DNA of 64,000 nt from an uncultured Acidobacteriia bacterium (GTDB lineage: Bacteria > Acidobacteriota > Terriglobia > Bryobacterales > Bryobacteraceae), in assembly GCA_903851195.1 (NCBI GenBank), contig CAINNJ010000050.1, forward strand, positions 1 to 64,000. Reading direction: 5' to 3'. Of this stretch, positions 50,993 to 58,902 are shown piece after piece. The notes below the pieces were generated by a model. That model was not told the DNA's origin. It searched no databases and worked only from the letters and a program-made list of their open reading frames with translations. A program made the position numbers and the translations under genes. How positions within the stretch are numbered: position 1 is the first letter of the stretch; each line of letters starts with the position of its first letter.

Positions 50993-50998
50993 ACGGCG

Positions 50999-51403
50999 TT
51001 ATTTTCCGGGGCCGCCGTCACCGGACGTGCCGGCGAATGCGCTCTTGCCGTCGGGGAACGTGACATTTGCGGCGGAAGCGAGATTCGATCCGTCCTTCGC
51101 CCGATAGCCGGTGACCGTCAACGTATCGCCCACTTTGATCGTGTTGCGCAGGATGCCGCGCCGGGCCAGAGCATTCGGACTGCCCGATTCAAAATCCCAC
51201 ACAGTCACCTTACCGGCTGCATCCTTCACGGCTAATGAAAAATGCGCATGGGGATTCATCCACTCCACCTTGGTCACAACGCCGGTGAACTCCACCTTCT
51301 GGTTCTGATCGAACTCGGCCGCAAAGGAATGATGCGCCACGGCCGGCGCCGACACCAGCAACCCAATGGCGGTCATCAAACAGGCAAGCACAAAAGCTCT
51401 CAT
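50999..51403 (-). CDS. DUF6152-family secreted protein
   Basis: 134 residues, signal peptide (LACLMTAIGLLVSAPAVA) followed at once by HHSFAAEFD, the family hallmark, and VVTKVEWMNPHAHFSLAV. Small periplasmic oligonucleotide/oligosaccharide-fold-like protein of unknown function common in Acidobacteria. Gene distance to the upstream membrane-protein gene is 23 bases, so it is the third gene of an operon running leftward. Confidence 0.8.
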   Translation of the reverse strand: MRAFVLACLMTAIGLLVSAPAVAHHSFAAEFDQNQKVEFTGVVTKVEWMNPHAHFSLAVKDAAGKVTVWDFESGSPNALARRGILRNTIKVGDTLTVTGYRAKDGSNLASAANVTFPDGKSAFAGTSGDGGPGK

Positions 51404-51426
51404 ATAGTCCTCGAATTGTTGGGCCG

Positions 51427-51900
51427 TCAGTAGAATCCGATCGCCCGGCCACCCGCGCCCACGCTAAACCACAGTGTAAGCGATACCGCCGCGGCCAGTA
51501 CCGAAACGATCCTCGACGCGGTTCCGTTCTTCCTGACCAGCCACCGGATCACGCTCCAGTGGAAAGCGATGGCGAAAAACAACATCGTCATCTTGAAAAA
51601 GAACGGCGGATTTTCGTAGCACTTCATCGCTTCGGAAAGGAACAGCGCAAAGCCGCTTAGCAGCATCACCGCGAGGCTCCCGAAGGTCAGAGGTGCCAGC
51701 GCCCGCGAAACCGTCCCCAGGCTCTGCTTTCGCAGACCGACGCCCATCAGGCGCAGGTTCAGCACAATCACGGTCCCAAACAGAACGGTGAGCGCGAACA
51801 GGTGAATGGTTTCGATAATCGGAAACAAAACTCTGGAATCGCGAATGGCGGCGGACACTGCCGTGTTGTCCGCCCACAGGAAGAAGGGTCGAAGGGACAT
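51427..51900 (-). CDS. DUF6644-type membrane protein (copy 2)
   Basis: 157 residues from the ATG at 51900, with AGAGGC upstream. Four to five membrane helices (IIETIHLFALTVLFGTVIVL, LTFGSLAVMLLSGFALFLSE, FFKMTMLFFAIAFHWSVIRW). It is clearly a paralogue of the gene just upstream (52405-51914), sharing the FPIIExxHxxAL and LRLxG patterns. Function unknown; a histidine in helix 1 could bind haem. A start at 51948 adds a non-conserved leader. Confidence 0.75.
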   Translation of the reverse strand: MSLRPFFLWADNTAVSAAIRDSRVLFPIIETIHLFALTVLFGTVIVLNLRLMGVGLRKQSLGTVSRALAPLTFGSLAVMLLSGFALFLSEAMKCYENPPFFFKMTMLFFAIAFHWSVIRWLVRKNGTASRIVSVLAAAVSLTLWFSVGAGGRAIGFY

Positions 51901-51913
51901 TCGTGATCTGCCT

Positions 51914-52405
51914 CTAAAAGTTGTACGCCATGGTTCGCCCGGCCGCAATCACGCCGGCCCAGAGAATCATGCCCGTGATTCCCGCCAGGCGCGCCCGGAA
52001 CGGCGGAATCTCCTGCGTGTCCCAGGTGGCGATCCGGCGTCGCAGCGTGAGCTCGAAAATCGCCGCGTTGAGGCCCGCGAGCAGCAAAAACAGGACTTTG
52101 AGGCGAAACCAGATACTGCCGTAAGCTTTGTCCGCCTGCGACAGGAACAGCAGAATCCCGGTGACGAACATGATGGCGAAACCGGAGAGGCTCCACGGCA
52201 TCAGCTGGTTCGAAACCTGCGAAACGGGCTCTTTCTTCAGCAGCAAGCCGGCCAGGCGCAGGTCCATCACCAGCAGCGTCCCCACCGAAAGGGAAAGCGC
52301 CAGCACATGCGTGCCCTCGATAATCGGGAAAAGCCAGACCGATTCCCGGATCGCCGTTCCCCACTCCGAGTTCTGAAGCCAGTGACAAAGATCCTGGAGA
52401 GACAT
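51914..52405 (-). CDS. DUF6644-type membrane protein (copy 1)
   Basis: 163 residues, same fold and motif order as the following gene (WLFPIIEGTHVLALSLSVGT, LMDLRLAG-like segment, FAIMFVTGILLFLSQADK, FRLKVLFLLLAGLNA). The two genes lie 13 bases apart and likely form a heterodimer or arose by recent tandem duplication. The conserved His in helix 1 and lack of other catalytic residues suggest a cytochrome b-like or channel-like role. It is the first gene of the leftward operon, divergent from the aldolase gene. Confidence 0.75.
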   Translation of the reverse strand: MSLQDLCHWLQNSEWGTAIRESVWLFPIIEGTHVLALSLSVGTLLVMDLRLAGLLLKKEPVSQVSNQLMPWSLSGFAIMFVTGILLFLSQADKAYGSIWFRLKVLFLLLAGLNAAIFELTLRRRIATWDTQEIPPFRARLAGITGMILWAGVIAAGRTMAYNF

Positions 52406-52493
52406 TTCCCTTCCAGCATAAAGAATGCTTTGGGGCGCGCCCGGAAAATCGGCCGCGGGACTCGCAAACGCCCGGCGTATATAGTCGGAAAAG

Positions 52494-52539
52494 AGCCGTA
52501 AGACGAATTACGGCTTGCAATTCACCGTTCGCATTGCAA
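52494..52539. promoter_or_regulatory. Two inverted repeats in the leader of the aldolase gene
   Basis: AGCCGTAA-GACGAA-TTACGGCT (52494-52515) has perfect 8-base arms. It abuts TTGCAAT-(11 bases)-ATTGCAA (52515-52539), perfect 7-base arms, ending just before the AGGAG ribosome binding site. They may be operators or RNA hairpins. The TTGCAAT half-sites echo those before the IclR gene. Confidence 0.5.
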
Positions 52540-52552
52540 AAGGAGACGACCG

Positions 52553-53395
52553 ATGTCCGACGTTACCAGCGGCGCCCGATTCAAAGAAGAACTTCGACAG
52601 GGGGCGCCCAAGATGGGGCTTTTCCTCAATTCGCACAGCCCCACCGTGGCCGAACAACTGGCTCACAGCGGCTACGACTGGCTGCTGATCGATTCACAGC
52701 ACGGTCCCATGGGCTTTGAAAAACTGTCCGCCATGATCGCGGCAGTCGCCAGCGGGGGCGCGAAATCGATGGTCCGGGTCGCCGGCTATCATGATCGCGG
52801 CGGCATTCAGCAGGCCCTCGATCTGGGCGCCGACGGGGTGTTAGTCCCCTACATCAATACCGCCGACGAAGCTCGCGAAGCCGTCAGCTGCGCGCTCTAT
52901 CCCATGGCCGGAACGCGCTCCGTTTACTTTCCGCAGCGCTGCACGAACAAAGCGGGGCTGCTGGGCTACGTGGGCAATTCCAATAAGAACGTGATCGTCG
53001 CGCTGCAGGTGGAAACCGCGGCCTGTATTGAGAACATCGAAGAGATTGCCGCCATTCCGGGCGTCGACATGCTGTTCCTCGGCCAGAACGATCTCTGCAT
53101 GTCGATGGGCCTCTATGAAAAATACGAGTTCCCGCACATGTACACTTCGCCCGAACTCGGCGAAGCGACGCAGAAACTGGTCGCGCACGCGCAGAAAAAC
53201 AACGTGATTCTGGGTATTTTCCTCTTCGGCACGTCGCGCGTGGCCGAATTCCTTGAGAAAGGCTTCCGCTTCATTTCCATCGGCAACGATCTGCATCACA
53301 TCCTGACGCAGGCCACCGCTTACGTAAAAGACATGGAGTCGGTCAGCGAAGCCGCGGGCGCGAAGTGGACCCGGCGCGACACCGCGCTGATGTAG
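52553..53395 (+). CDS. HpcH/HpaI-family class II aldolase
   Basis: 280 residues, ATG at 52553 with AAAGGAGACG upstream. Motifs of the pyruvate aldolase family: YDWLLIDSQHGPMGFEKLSA, MVRVAGYHDRGGIQQALDLG, GVLVPYINTADEA, and the metal-site LQVETAACIENIEEIAAIPG with VDMLFLGQNDLCMSMG. It cleaves 4-hydroxy-2-oxo acids to pyruvate (or oxaloacetate) and an aldehyde in the cytoplasm. It stands next to the ring-cleavage cluster and may work on its products. A weak hairpin (53411-53439, 9-base arms, no T run) follows. Confidence 0.9.
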   Translation: MSDVTSGARFKEELRQGAPKMGLFLNSHSPTVAEQLAHSGYDWLLIDSQHGPMGFEKLSAMIAAVASGGAKSMVRVAGYHDRGGIQQALDLGADGVLVPYINTADEAREAVSCALYPMAGTRSVYFPQRCTNKAGLLGYVGNSNKNVIVALQVETAACIENIEEIAAIPGVDMLFLGQNDLCMSMGLYEKYEFPHMYTSPELGEATQKLVAHAQKNNVILGIFLFGTSRVAEFLEKGFRFISIGNDLHHILTQATAYVKDMESVSEAAGAKWTRRDTALM

Positions 53396-53967
53396 CGGGA
53401 ACCCTATAGCGCGGCGGAATCTCCCCGAGGTTCCGCCGCCTGTCCGCTCAGGCGCTTTCGGTCGCCTCGAGGAAAGTTTCGACGGCGCGCGGGACACGCA
53501 ACGCCACATGGAAGCGAGAGCAGGGGTCTTTTCGATCGCTACACAGAACGCCTCGCACCGGCCGCACTCCGCGATCCGCCAGCCTCTGCAACTCCGATTT
53601 TTCTTCCGCTGTCGCAATGGTCGCGAACAACCGCGCGGCCGGTGCTTCCAGAGCCTCGCGGACAATGAAATTCCCCTCACGTCCTGAACGGCCGGACTCC
53701 GCGCGCGCGTGCCGACATCTCTCGCCGCAAACCGGCAGGCGAACTCGCATCAGCGCTTCGTTCATCTGAGCGCTTCGCTCATCGCAAGGTCGCCACGCGG
53801 AATGCGCTGGCTGACCATGTTGTACGCCTCCGCTGCCAGACTCAGAGGGACCGCAGCCTCTTCTTTACAGCAGAACAGACATCTCCGCAGCGGCGTGAAA
53901 CCCTTTGCGGGTAGCCTTCAGATGTCGAATTCTGTAGAGCAATTCGCCGCCCGGGTTCGTTGACACA
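53396..53967. other. Gene-poor gap, possible decayed gene
   Basis: About 570 bases between the aldolase and the DUF6282 gene. Open frames exist on both strands (minus 53,448-53,765; plus 53,709-53,963), but neither has a recognisable domain, a ribosome binding site or good codon use. The base composition differs from the flanking genes, so it may be the remains of a regulator or an insertion. Confidence 0.4.
53411..53439 (+). terminator. Hairpin after the aldolase gene, weak terminator candidate
   Basis: GCGGCGGAA (53411-53419) and TTCCGCCGC (53431-53439) form a perfect 9-base stem with an 11-base loop. There is no T run, so termination is uncertain. It lies 16 bases after the stop codon. 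Confidence 0.45.
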
Positions 53968-54909
53968 ATGTATGGCGGCTGTCATACTGCCATCGTGTCC
54001 GTGACAAATGAAAACCCCACCCCCGAAGCGTGGGCTGCGATTGAAGGCGGTTACGACCTCCAGGTCCACGTCGCGCCCGACGTCATTGAACGCCGGATTG
54101 ACGATCTGGATCTCGCCAAAGACTTCCTCGCGCACGGGCTGAAGGGCTTCGTCCTCAAGTCGCACTATTTCCCCACCGCGGAACGCGCGCAGGTAGTCAC
54201 GAAAGCCGTGCCCGGCATCCGTGCCTTCGGAGCCATCGTGCTGAACCACAGCATCGGCGGTCTGAATCCCGTGGCCGTGGAACTGGCCGGAAGAAGCAAA
54301 TGCCGCATTGTCTGGATGCCCACGGTGGACGCCGCGAACGAAACCGCGGGGCGGCCCGACGGCACGAAGAAACACTTGCCGTTCTGGGCGAAAATTCAGC
54401 TGGAACTGGCTTCCATCGGCATCGCGCCGCCGCCCATGACCGTGCTGGACGCGGATGGCGAACTCCGCCCCGAAGTCCGCACCTGCCTCGAACTGATCCG
54501 CAAATACGACATGATTCTCGCCACCGGACATCTCGGCCGCAAAGAGATTCTGGCGCTCGTCAGGGCGGCGAAAGAGATGAACCTGCAGCGCGTGATGGTG
54601 ACGCATGCCGAATTTCCGTCGCAAAGCCTCACGTCGGCCGAACAGGTGGAACTGGCCGATCTCGGCGCCATGATCGAACACTGCTTCACCACCATGCACA
54701 CCGGCAAGGCCTCCTGGGAGACCGTGTTCGACAGCATCCGCCAGGTGGGTCCGGAACGCTGTATTATCTCGACGGATCTGGGCCAGACCATCAATCCTCC
54801 GGTCTCCGACGGGTTTGCCATGTTCGCGCAGACGCTGATGGACGCCGGTTTCAGCGCGGACGACGTCCGTCGCATGGCAGTCACCAATGCCGGCGCCATG
54901 ATCGAATAA
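53968..54909 (+). CDS. DUF6282-family (amidohydrolase-like) protein
   Basis: 313 residues from the ATG at 53968; in-frame GTG starts at 53995 and 54001 are equally possible. TIM-barrel metal-hydrolase features: DLQVHVAPDVIERRIDDLDL (HxH near strand 1), LKSHYFPTAERA, MILATGHLGRKEILALVRAA, VMVTHAEFPSQSL and CIISTDLGQTINPPVSDGF, the sequential His and Asp of an amidohydrolase. It probably hydrolyses a lactone or amide formed in ring-fission metabolism. It precedes the GalB-like gene by 12 bases, so it belongs to the same operon. Confidence 0.75.
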   Translation: MYGGCHTAIVSVTNENPTPEAWAAIEGGYDLQVHVAPDVIERRIDDLDLAKDFLAHGLKGFVLKSHYFPTAERAQVVTKAVPGIRAFGAIVLNHSIGGLNPVAVELAGRSKCRIVWMPTVDAANETAGRPDGTKKHLPFWAKIQLELASIGIAPPPMTVLDADGELRPEVRTCLELIRKYDMILATGHLGRKEILALVRAAKEMNLQRVMVTHAEFPSQSLTSAEQVELADLGAMIEHCFTTMHTGKASWETVFDSIRQVGPERCIISTDLGQTINPPVSDGFAMFAQTLMDAGFSADDVRRMAVTNAGAMIE

Positions 54910-54921
54910 ATACCAGAACCC

Positions 54922-55644
54922 ATGCCCGATCAGAAATCAGTTCTCGTCGTCAGCGCGCATGCCGCCGATTTCGTGTGGCGCGCCGGAGGCGCCATCGCGC
55001 TCTACGCCTCGCGCGGCTACCGCGTGCGCATCCTCTGCCTCTCCTTCGGCGAACGCGGTGAAAGTCAGGGCGCCTGGAAGAAGCCCGGCATGACCATCGA
55101 ACGCGTGAAGGAAATCCGGCGCGCGGAATCCACCCGTGCCGCGTCCATTCTGGGCGCTGAAATTCGTTTCTTCGATTCCGGCGATTACCCCATCGTCGTC
55201 TCCCAGGAAACCATCGACGCGATGGTGAATGAATACCGCGAACTGCAGCCCGAGTTTGTTCTGACGCACTCGTTCGCGGACCCGTATAATCCCGACCATC
55301 CCACCGCCAACAACATCACGCTCCAGACCCGCGTCTATGCGCAGGCGCTGGGCTATCCGGCGCCTGGCAAGCCGCTCGAGGCGCCGCCCGTCTTCCTCTT
55401 CGAACCGCATCAGCCCGAGCAGTGCGACTGGAAGCCGCAGGTGCTGCTGGACGTCACCTCGGTCTGGGAAACCAAGCACAAATCGATGGAATCCATGGAA
55501 GCCCAGACGCACCTCTGGGAATATTACACTGATCTGGGCAAACGGCGTGGTACCCAGGCGGTGCGCAACGGCGGCGCGAAGACCATTAAATACGCGGAAG
55601 CCTTCCAGCGTGTCTATCCGCAGGTCACCTCGGAACTCTCGTAA
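54922..55644 (+). CDS. galB: PIG-L-family zinc enzyme, probable 4-oxalomesaconate hydratase (GalB-like)
   Basis: 240 residues. The PIG-L fold is shown by SAHAADFVWRAGGAIALYAS (the AHxxD metal motif as AHAAD) and the later zinc ligand in DPYNPDHPTANNI. GalB of Pseudomonas putida is a PIG-L-type hydratase with this AHAADFVWR-like motif, converting 4-oxalomesaconate to 4-carboxy-4-hydroxy-2-oxoadipate in gallate breakdown. The next genes encode the following aldolase and a ring-cleavage dioxygenase, supporting this over a deacetylase. The tautomerase (GalD) is not in the window. Gap to the aldolase gene is 6 bases. Confidence 0.75.
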   Translation: MPDQKSVLVVSAHAADFVWRAGGAIALYASRGYRVRILCLSFGERGESQGAWKKPGMTIERVKEIRRAESTRAASILGAEIRFFDSGDYPIVVSQETIDAMVNEYRELQPEFVLTHSFADPYNPDHPTANNITLQTRVYAQALGYPAPGKPLEAPPVFLFEPHQPEQCDWKPQVLLDVTSVWETKHKSMESMEAQTHLWEYYTDLGKRRGTQAVRNGGAKTIKYAEAFQRVYPQVTSELS

Positions 55645-55650
55645 GAAATC

Positions 55651-56337
55651 ATGAGAAACGTGGTCGTTCGTAATATCCCGCGTCCGGACCCCGCGGTGGT
55701 GGAAATTCTTGGCGGACTCGGCGTTGCCACCACGCATGAGGCGCAGGGCAGGCGGGGTCTGCTCAATCCTTACATGCGCCCGATCTATCCTTCCGCGCGC
55801 GTATGCGGCGCCGCCGTGACAGTATCCTGCCAGCCCGGCGACAACCTCATGATCCACGCGGCGGTGGAAGTCTGCAAGCCGGGTGACGTTCTGGTGGTCA
55901 CCACGACTTCGGAATCCACCGACGGCATGTTCGGCGACCTGCTGGGCGTGTCCTGCCGCGCTCACGGCGTTCGGGGACTGATTATCGATGCCGGCATTCG
56001 CGACACCGCGGAACTTACCGGGATGGACTTCCCCGTCTGGGCCAAAGCAATTTCGGCGCAGGGAACCGTAAAGGCCACTGCCGGATCCGTCAATATTCCC
56101 GTGGTCTGCGCCGGTGCTTTGGTGAATCCCGGGGATGTGATGATCGGCGATAACGATGGCGTGGTCGTGGTGCCGCGGGAAATCGCTGAGGCCGTTGCCA
56201 AACTCGGCGAGGCGCGCCTGGCGAAAGAAGAGAAAACGCGCGAACGGCTGCGCAACGGCGAACTCGGCGTCGAATTTTACGGCCTCCGCGCGAAGCTGAA
56301 AGAACTGGGCGTCGAGTACGTGGACGGTTCGGAATAG
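55651..56337 (+). CDS. galC: 4-carboxy-4-hydroxy-2-oxoadipate aldolase/oxaloacetate decarboxylase (GalC/LigK-like)
   Basis: 228 residues, RraA-like fold. Motifs VATTHEAQGRRGLL, QPGDNLMIHAAVEVCKPGD, and GVRGLIIDAGIRDTAELTGM (binding pyruvate enolate and metal; the Asp-Arg pair is present). It cleaves the C6 tricarboxylic intermediate to pyruvate and oxaloacetate, the last step of the 4,5-cleavage pathways of gallate and protocatechuate. Neighbours on both sides fit that pathway exactly. RraA-like non-enzymatic relatives are shorter and lack this context. Confidence 0.85.
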   Translation: MRNVVVRNIPRPDPAVVEILGGLGVATTHEAQGRRGLLNPYMRPIYPSARVCGAAVTVSCQPGDNLMIHAAVEVCKPGDVLVVTTTSESTDGMFGDLLGVSCRAHGVRGLIIDAGIRDTAELTGMDFPVWAKAISAQGTVKATAGSVNIPVVCAGALVNPGDVMIGDNDGVVVVPREIAEAVAKLGEARLAKEEKTRERLRNGELGVEFYGLRAKLKELGVEYVDGSE

Positions 56338-56349
56338 CGAGGAGCAGAT

Positions 56350-57537
56350 ATGGGCAAAATAGTTGCCGCCATGGCCACGGTTCACGCGCCGCAGTTATTC
56401 ACCCGGCCGCCAACGGAAATTCCGGAGCAGCTCGATGCCGATATCGCCGCCATGCGCGAACTGGGCAAGTCGCTCGACGAAACCAGGCCGGACGTCGCGA
56501 TCGTATTGGGCAGCGATCATCTCGAAACCTTCTTCCTCTCCTCCGTTCCCACCTTCGCGGTGATCGCCGGCGAGACATCCAAAGCCGACTTCGCCGGCAG
56601 AGAGTACGAACTGCCAATTCACCTGCCGCTCGCCGAGGCGCTGCTCGATGGCCTCGTTCGCGCCGGTTTCGACATGGCGTACTCACAGGATGCCGTTCTC
56701 GGCCATTCCTTTGCCGCCGTCTATGAATGGGTGATTGAAGGCCGGAAGATACCGGTGATTCCCATCTTCATCAATACTTACCTGCCTCCGCTGCCGGGCG
56801 CACGCCGCTGTGAAGCGCTGGGCAAGGCGATCGCGAAAATTGTCGAATCCAGGCCGGAACGAGTCGCCATCATCGCGAGCGGTGGCATGTCCCACTATCC
56901 GGGTACGTGGAAATATCCGCAGCCCGCCTTTGATTTCGATTACTGGGCCATCGAACAGATGGAGCACGGCAACCACGAAGCCCTGCTTGATCTGACGAAC
57001 GAACAATTGGACGAAGTCGGCAATACCGAAATGCTGCCGTGGATGGTGATGTTTGGCGCAATCGGTAAACAGGCCGGTGAACTGCTCACCTACCAGCCGA
57101 CGTGGCACCACGGGCACGCGGTGATGCGCTTCATTCCGAATAAGCGCGAGGAAGCGGGTTTGCCGCTGGAATCGAAAACACCGCCGGAGTATAAGTGGCA
57201 GAACACCGGTGGCTATGAGTTTTATAAGCACCCGTCCCCTTCGGCTTACAAGCTGAATAAGCTGTTGTATGACCTGCGGCATAAGCAACCGCTTCGGCGT
57301 AAGCTTTATGCGGACACGCCGGGAGTGGCCGCGGACTACGGGCTGAATCCCGAAGAGTCGGTCGCGATTGAAACTCTGAAGGATGAAAGCATCGATATGC
57401 TCCGGTCGCTGAAATCCCACCCGCTGGTGGAAGTGGGCGCTCACCCGCTCGGCGTATTGATGTCACTGGTTGTCGTGCAGGCCGAAGCACGCCGTCTGCG
57501 GTCCGAAGCCACCGCCGCGCCCGCTGGCCAGGTCTGA
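56350..57537 (+). CDS. Class III extradiol dioxygenase with fused LigB and LigA-like domains (gallate/protocatechuate 4,5-cleaving)
   Basis: 395 residues, ATG with GAGGAG upstream. The LigB domain (1-~280) shows iron ligands at His12 (TVHAPQLF) and His57 (GSDHLETF), with Glu227 in EVGNTEMLPWM as the likely third ligand and His182 (GGMSHYPG) as the acid-base. Residues ~300-385 match the helical LigA subunit (YKLNKLLYDLRHKQPLRRKL; LVEVGAHPLGVLMSLVVV). Single-chain fusion is the layout of gallate dioxygenase (GalA/DesB); two-subunit LigAB is used for protocatechuate. The enzyme opens the ring between C4 and C5 to make 4-oxalomesaconate or carboxymuconate semialdehyde. Confidence 0.83.
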   Translation: MGKIVAAMATVHAPQLFTRPPTEIPEQLDADIAAMRELGKSLDETRPDVAIVLGSDHLETFFLSSVPTFAVIAGETSKADFAGREYELPIHLPLAEALLDGLVRAGFDMAYSQDAVLGHSFAAVYEWVIEGRKIPVIPIFINTYLPPLPGARRCEALGKAIAKIVESRPERVAIIASGGMSHYPGTWKYPQPAFDFDYWAIEQMEHGNHEALLDLTNEQLDEVGNTEMLPWMVMFGAIGKQAGELLTYQPTWHHGHAVMRFIPNKREEAGLPLESKTPPEYKWQNTGGYEFYKHPSPSAYKLNKLLYDLRHKQPLRRKLYADTPGVAADYGLNPEESVAIETLKDESIDMLRSLKSHPLVEVGAHPLGVLMSLVVVQAEARRLRSEATAAPAGQV

Positions 57538-57559
57538 ACCCTTCCTGATCTGAACCCTC

Positions 57560-57586
57560 GAGGACGCGGCGTTGTGCCGCGTCCTC
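57560..57586. terminator. Strong hairpin between convergent genes
   Basis: GAGGACGCGGC (57560-57570) and GCCGCGTCCTC (57576-57586) form a perfect 11-base stem with a 5-base loop, between the dioxygenase and the convergent dehydrogenase gene. No T run on either side; a bidirectional terminator is likely from position. Confidence 0.6.
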
Positions 57587-57597
57587 CCAAACAGCAA

Positions 57598-58788
57598 CTA
57601 AGCGGCGATGGAACCGTGCGGGTCGATCACGAATTTCTTTGCCGCGCCCTTATCGAAATCGTGGTACCCTTCCGCCGCCTGATCGAGCGAAATCACCTGC
57701 ACGTTCACCGCTTTGGCAACATGCACTTTCTCATGCAGAATCGCCATCATCAGAGCCCTGTTGTATTTCATCACCGGACATTGACCGGTCGCGAACGTGT
57801 GCGACTTCGCCCAGCCCAGTCCGATCCGGATGCCCAGCGTTCCGGTCTTCGCGTTGTCGTCCACGCCGCCCGGGTCGTCCGTCACATACAGACCCGGAAT
57901 ACCCAGAGCGCCGCCCGCGCGCGTAATCGTCATCATGGAATTCAGCACGGTTGCCGGACGTTCCACCGACGCGTCGCTCCCGTGTCCGCGCGCTTCGAAG
58001 CCCACGCAATCCACCGCCGAATCCACTTCCGGAGTTCCCAGGATCTGCTCGATCTGCTCGCCCAGTGAAGCGTCTTTCTTCAGGTCGACCACTTCACACC
58101 CGAAGCTCTTCGCCTGAGCCAGACGCTCCGGAATCATATCGCCGACAATCACGACAGCCGCGCCCAGCAACTGGCACGCCGCGGCCGATGCCAGTCCCAC
58201 CGGACCCGCGCCCGCGACGTACACCACCGAACCCGGACCCACGCCCGCCGTTACCGCGCCATGATACCCGGTGGGAAAAATATCGGAGAGCAGGGTAAGA
58301 TCCCTGATCTTCGCCATCGCCTTGTCTTTATCCGGGAAACGCAGCAGGTTGAAATCGGCGTACGGCACCATCACATACTCGGCCTGCCCTCCTACCCAGC
58401 CGCCCATATCGACATAGCCATAAGCCGCGCCAGGCCGGGCCGGATTCACGTTCAGGCAGATTCCCGTCTTACCTTCTTTACAGTTCCGGCAGCGCCCGCA
58501 CGCAATGTTAAATGGCACGGAGCAGAGATCGCCCTTTTTGATGAACTCGACATCGCGGCCCGCCTCAATCACCTCGCCCGTAATCTCATGGCCGAGCACC
58601 AGTCCCACCGGGGCGGTTGTGCGACCGCGCACCATATGCTGATCGCTCCCGCAAATGTTCGTCGAAACAACCTTCAGAATGACGCCGTGTTCGCATTTCC
58701 TGTCGCCCAGCGCAAGCTTCGGGAAGTCGATGGAATGTACCTCGACCTTGCCCGGCCCCATGTATTCCACGCCTCTGTTAGTAGCCAA
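57598..58788 (-). CDS. fdhA: Zinc-dependent alcohol dehydrogenase family: glutathione-independent formaldehyde dehydrogenase
   Basis: 396 residues. Catalytic zinc ligands Cys46 (NICGSDQH), His67 and Glu68 (GHEITGEV); structural zinc Cys97, Cys100, Cys103 and Cys111. The insertion around NVNPARPGAAYGYVDMGGWV and the NAD Rossmann motif VYVAGAGPVGLASAAACQLL follow the FdhA (glutathione-independent formaldehyde dehydrogenase) subfamily, in which NAD(H) stays bound and formaldehyde goes to formate. Close to full family length. Its position beside a gallate-type pathway fits disposal of formaldehyde from demethylation of methoxyaromatics, though FdhA-like enzymes also act in general detoxification. 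Confidence 0.85.
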   Translation of the reverse strand: MATNRGVEYMGPGKVEVHSIDFPKLALGDRKCEHGVILKVVSTNICGSDQHMVRGRTTAPVGLVLGHEITGEVIEAGRDVEFIKKGDLCSVPFNIACGRCRNCKEGKTGICLNVNPARPGAAYGYVDMGGWVGGQAEYVMVPYADFNLLRFPDKDKAMAKIRDLTLLSDIFPTGYHGAVTAGVGPGSVVYVAGAGPVGLASAAACQLLGAAVVIVGDMIPERLAQAKSFGCEVVDLKKDASLGEQIEQILGTPEVDSAVDCVGFEARGHGSDASVERPATVLNSMMTITRAGGALGIPGLYVTDDPGGVDDNAKTGTLGIRIGLGWAKSHTFATGQCPVMKYNRALMMAILHEKVHVAKAVNVQVISLDQAAEGYHDFDKGAAKKFVIDPHGSIAA

Positions 58789-58902
58789 TGATTGTTCTCC
58801 TTCTGAAAAAGTTCAGGCGATTGCCACGCAAAGTCTATCACGGTTTTGCAGGCACAAAAGGCCGGATTCCGGTTGTGAAAACCCGCACCGCTATAGTGAT
58901 CC

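Noticed and set aside
53448-53765. Minus-strand 105-residue frame in the gap after the aldolase gene
   Set aside because: No domain, ribosome binding site or convincing codon use; kept only as possible debris.
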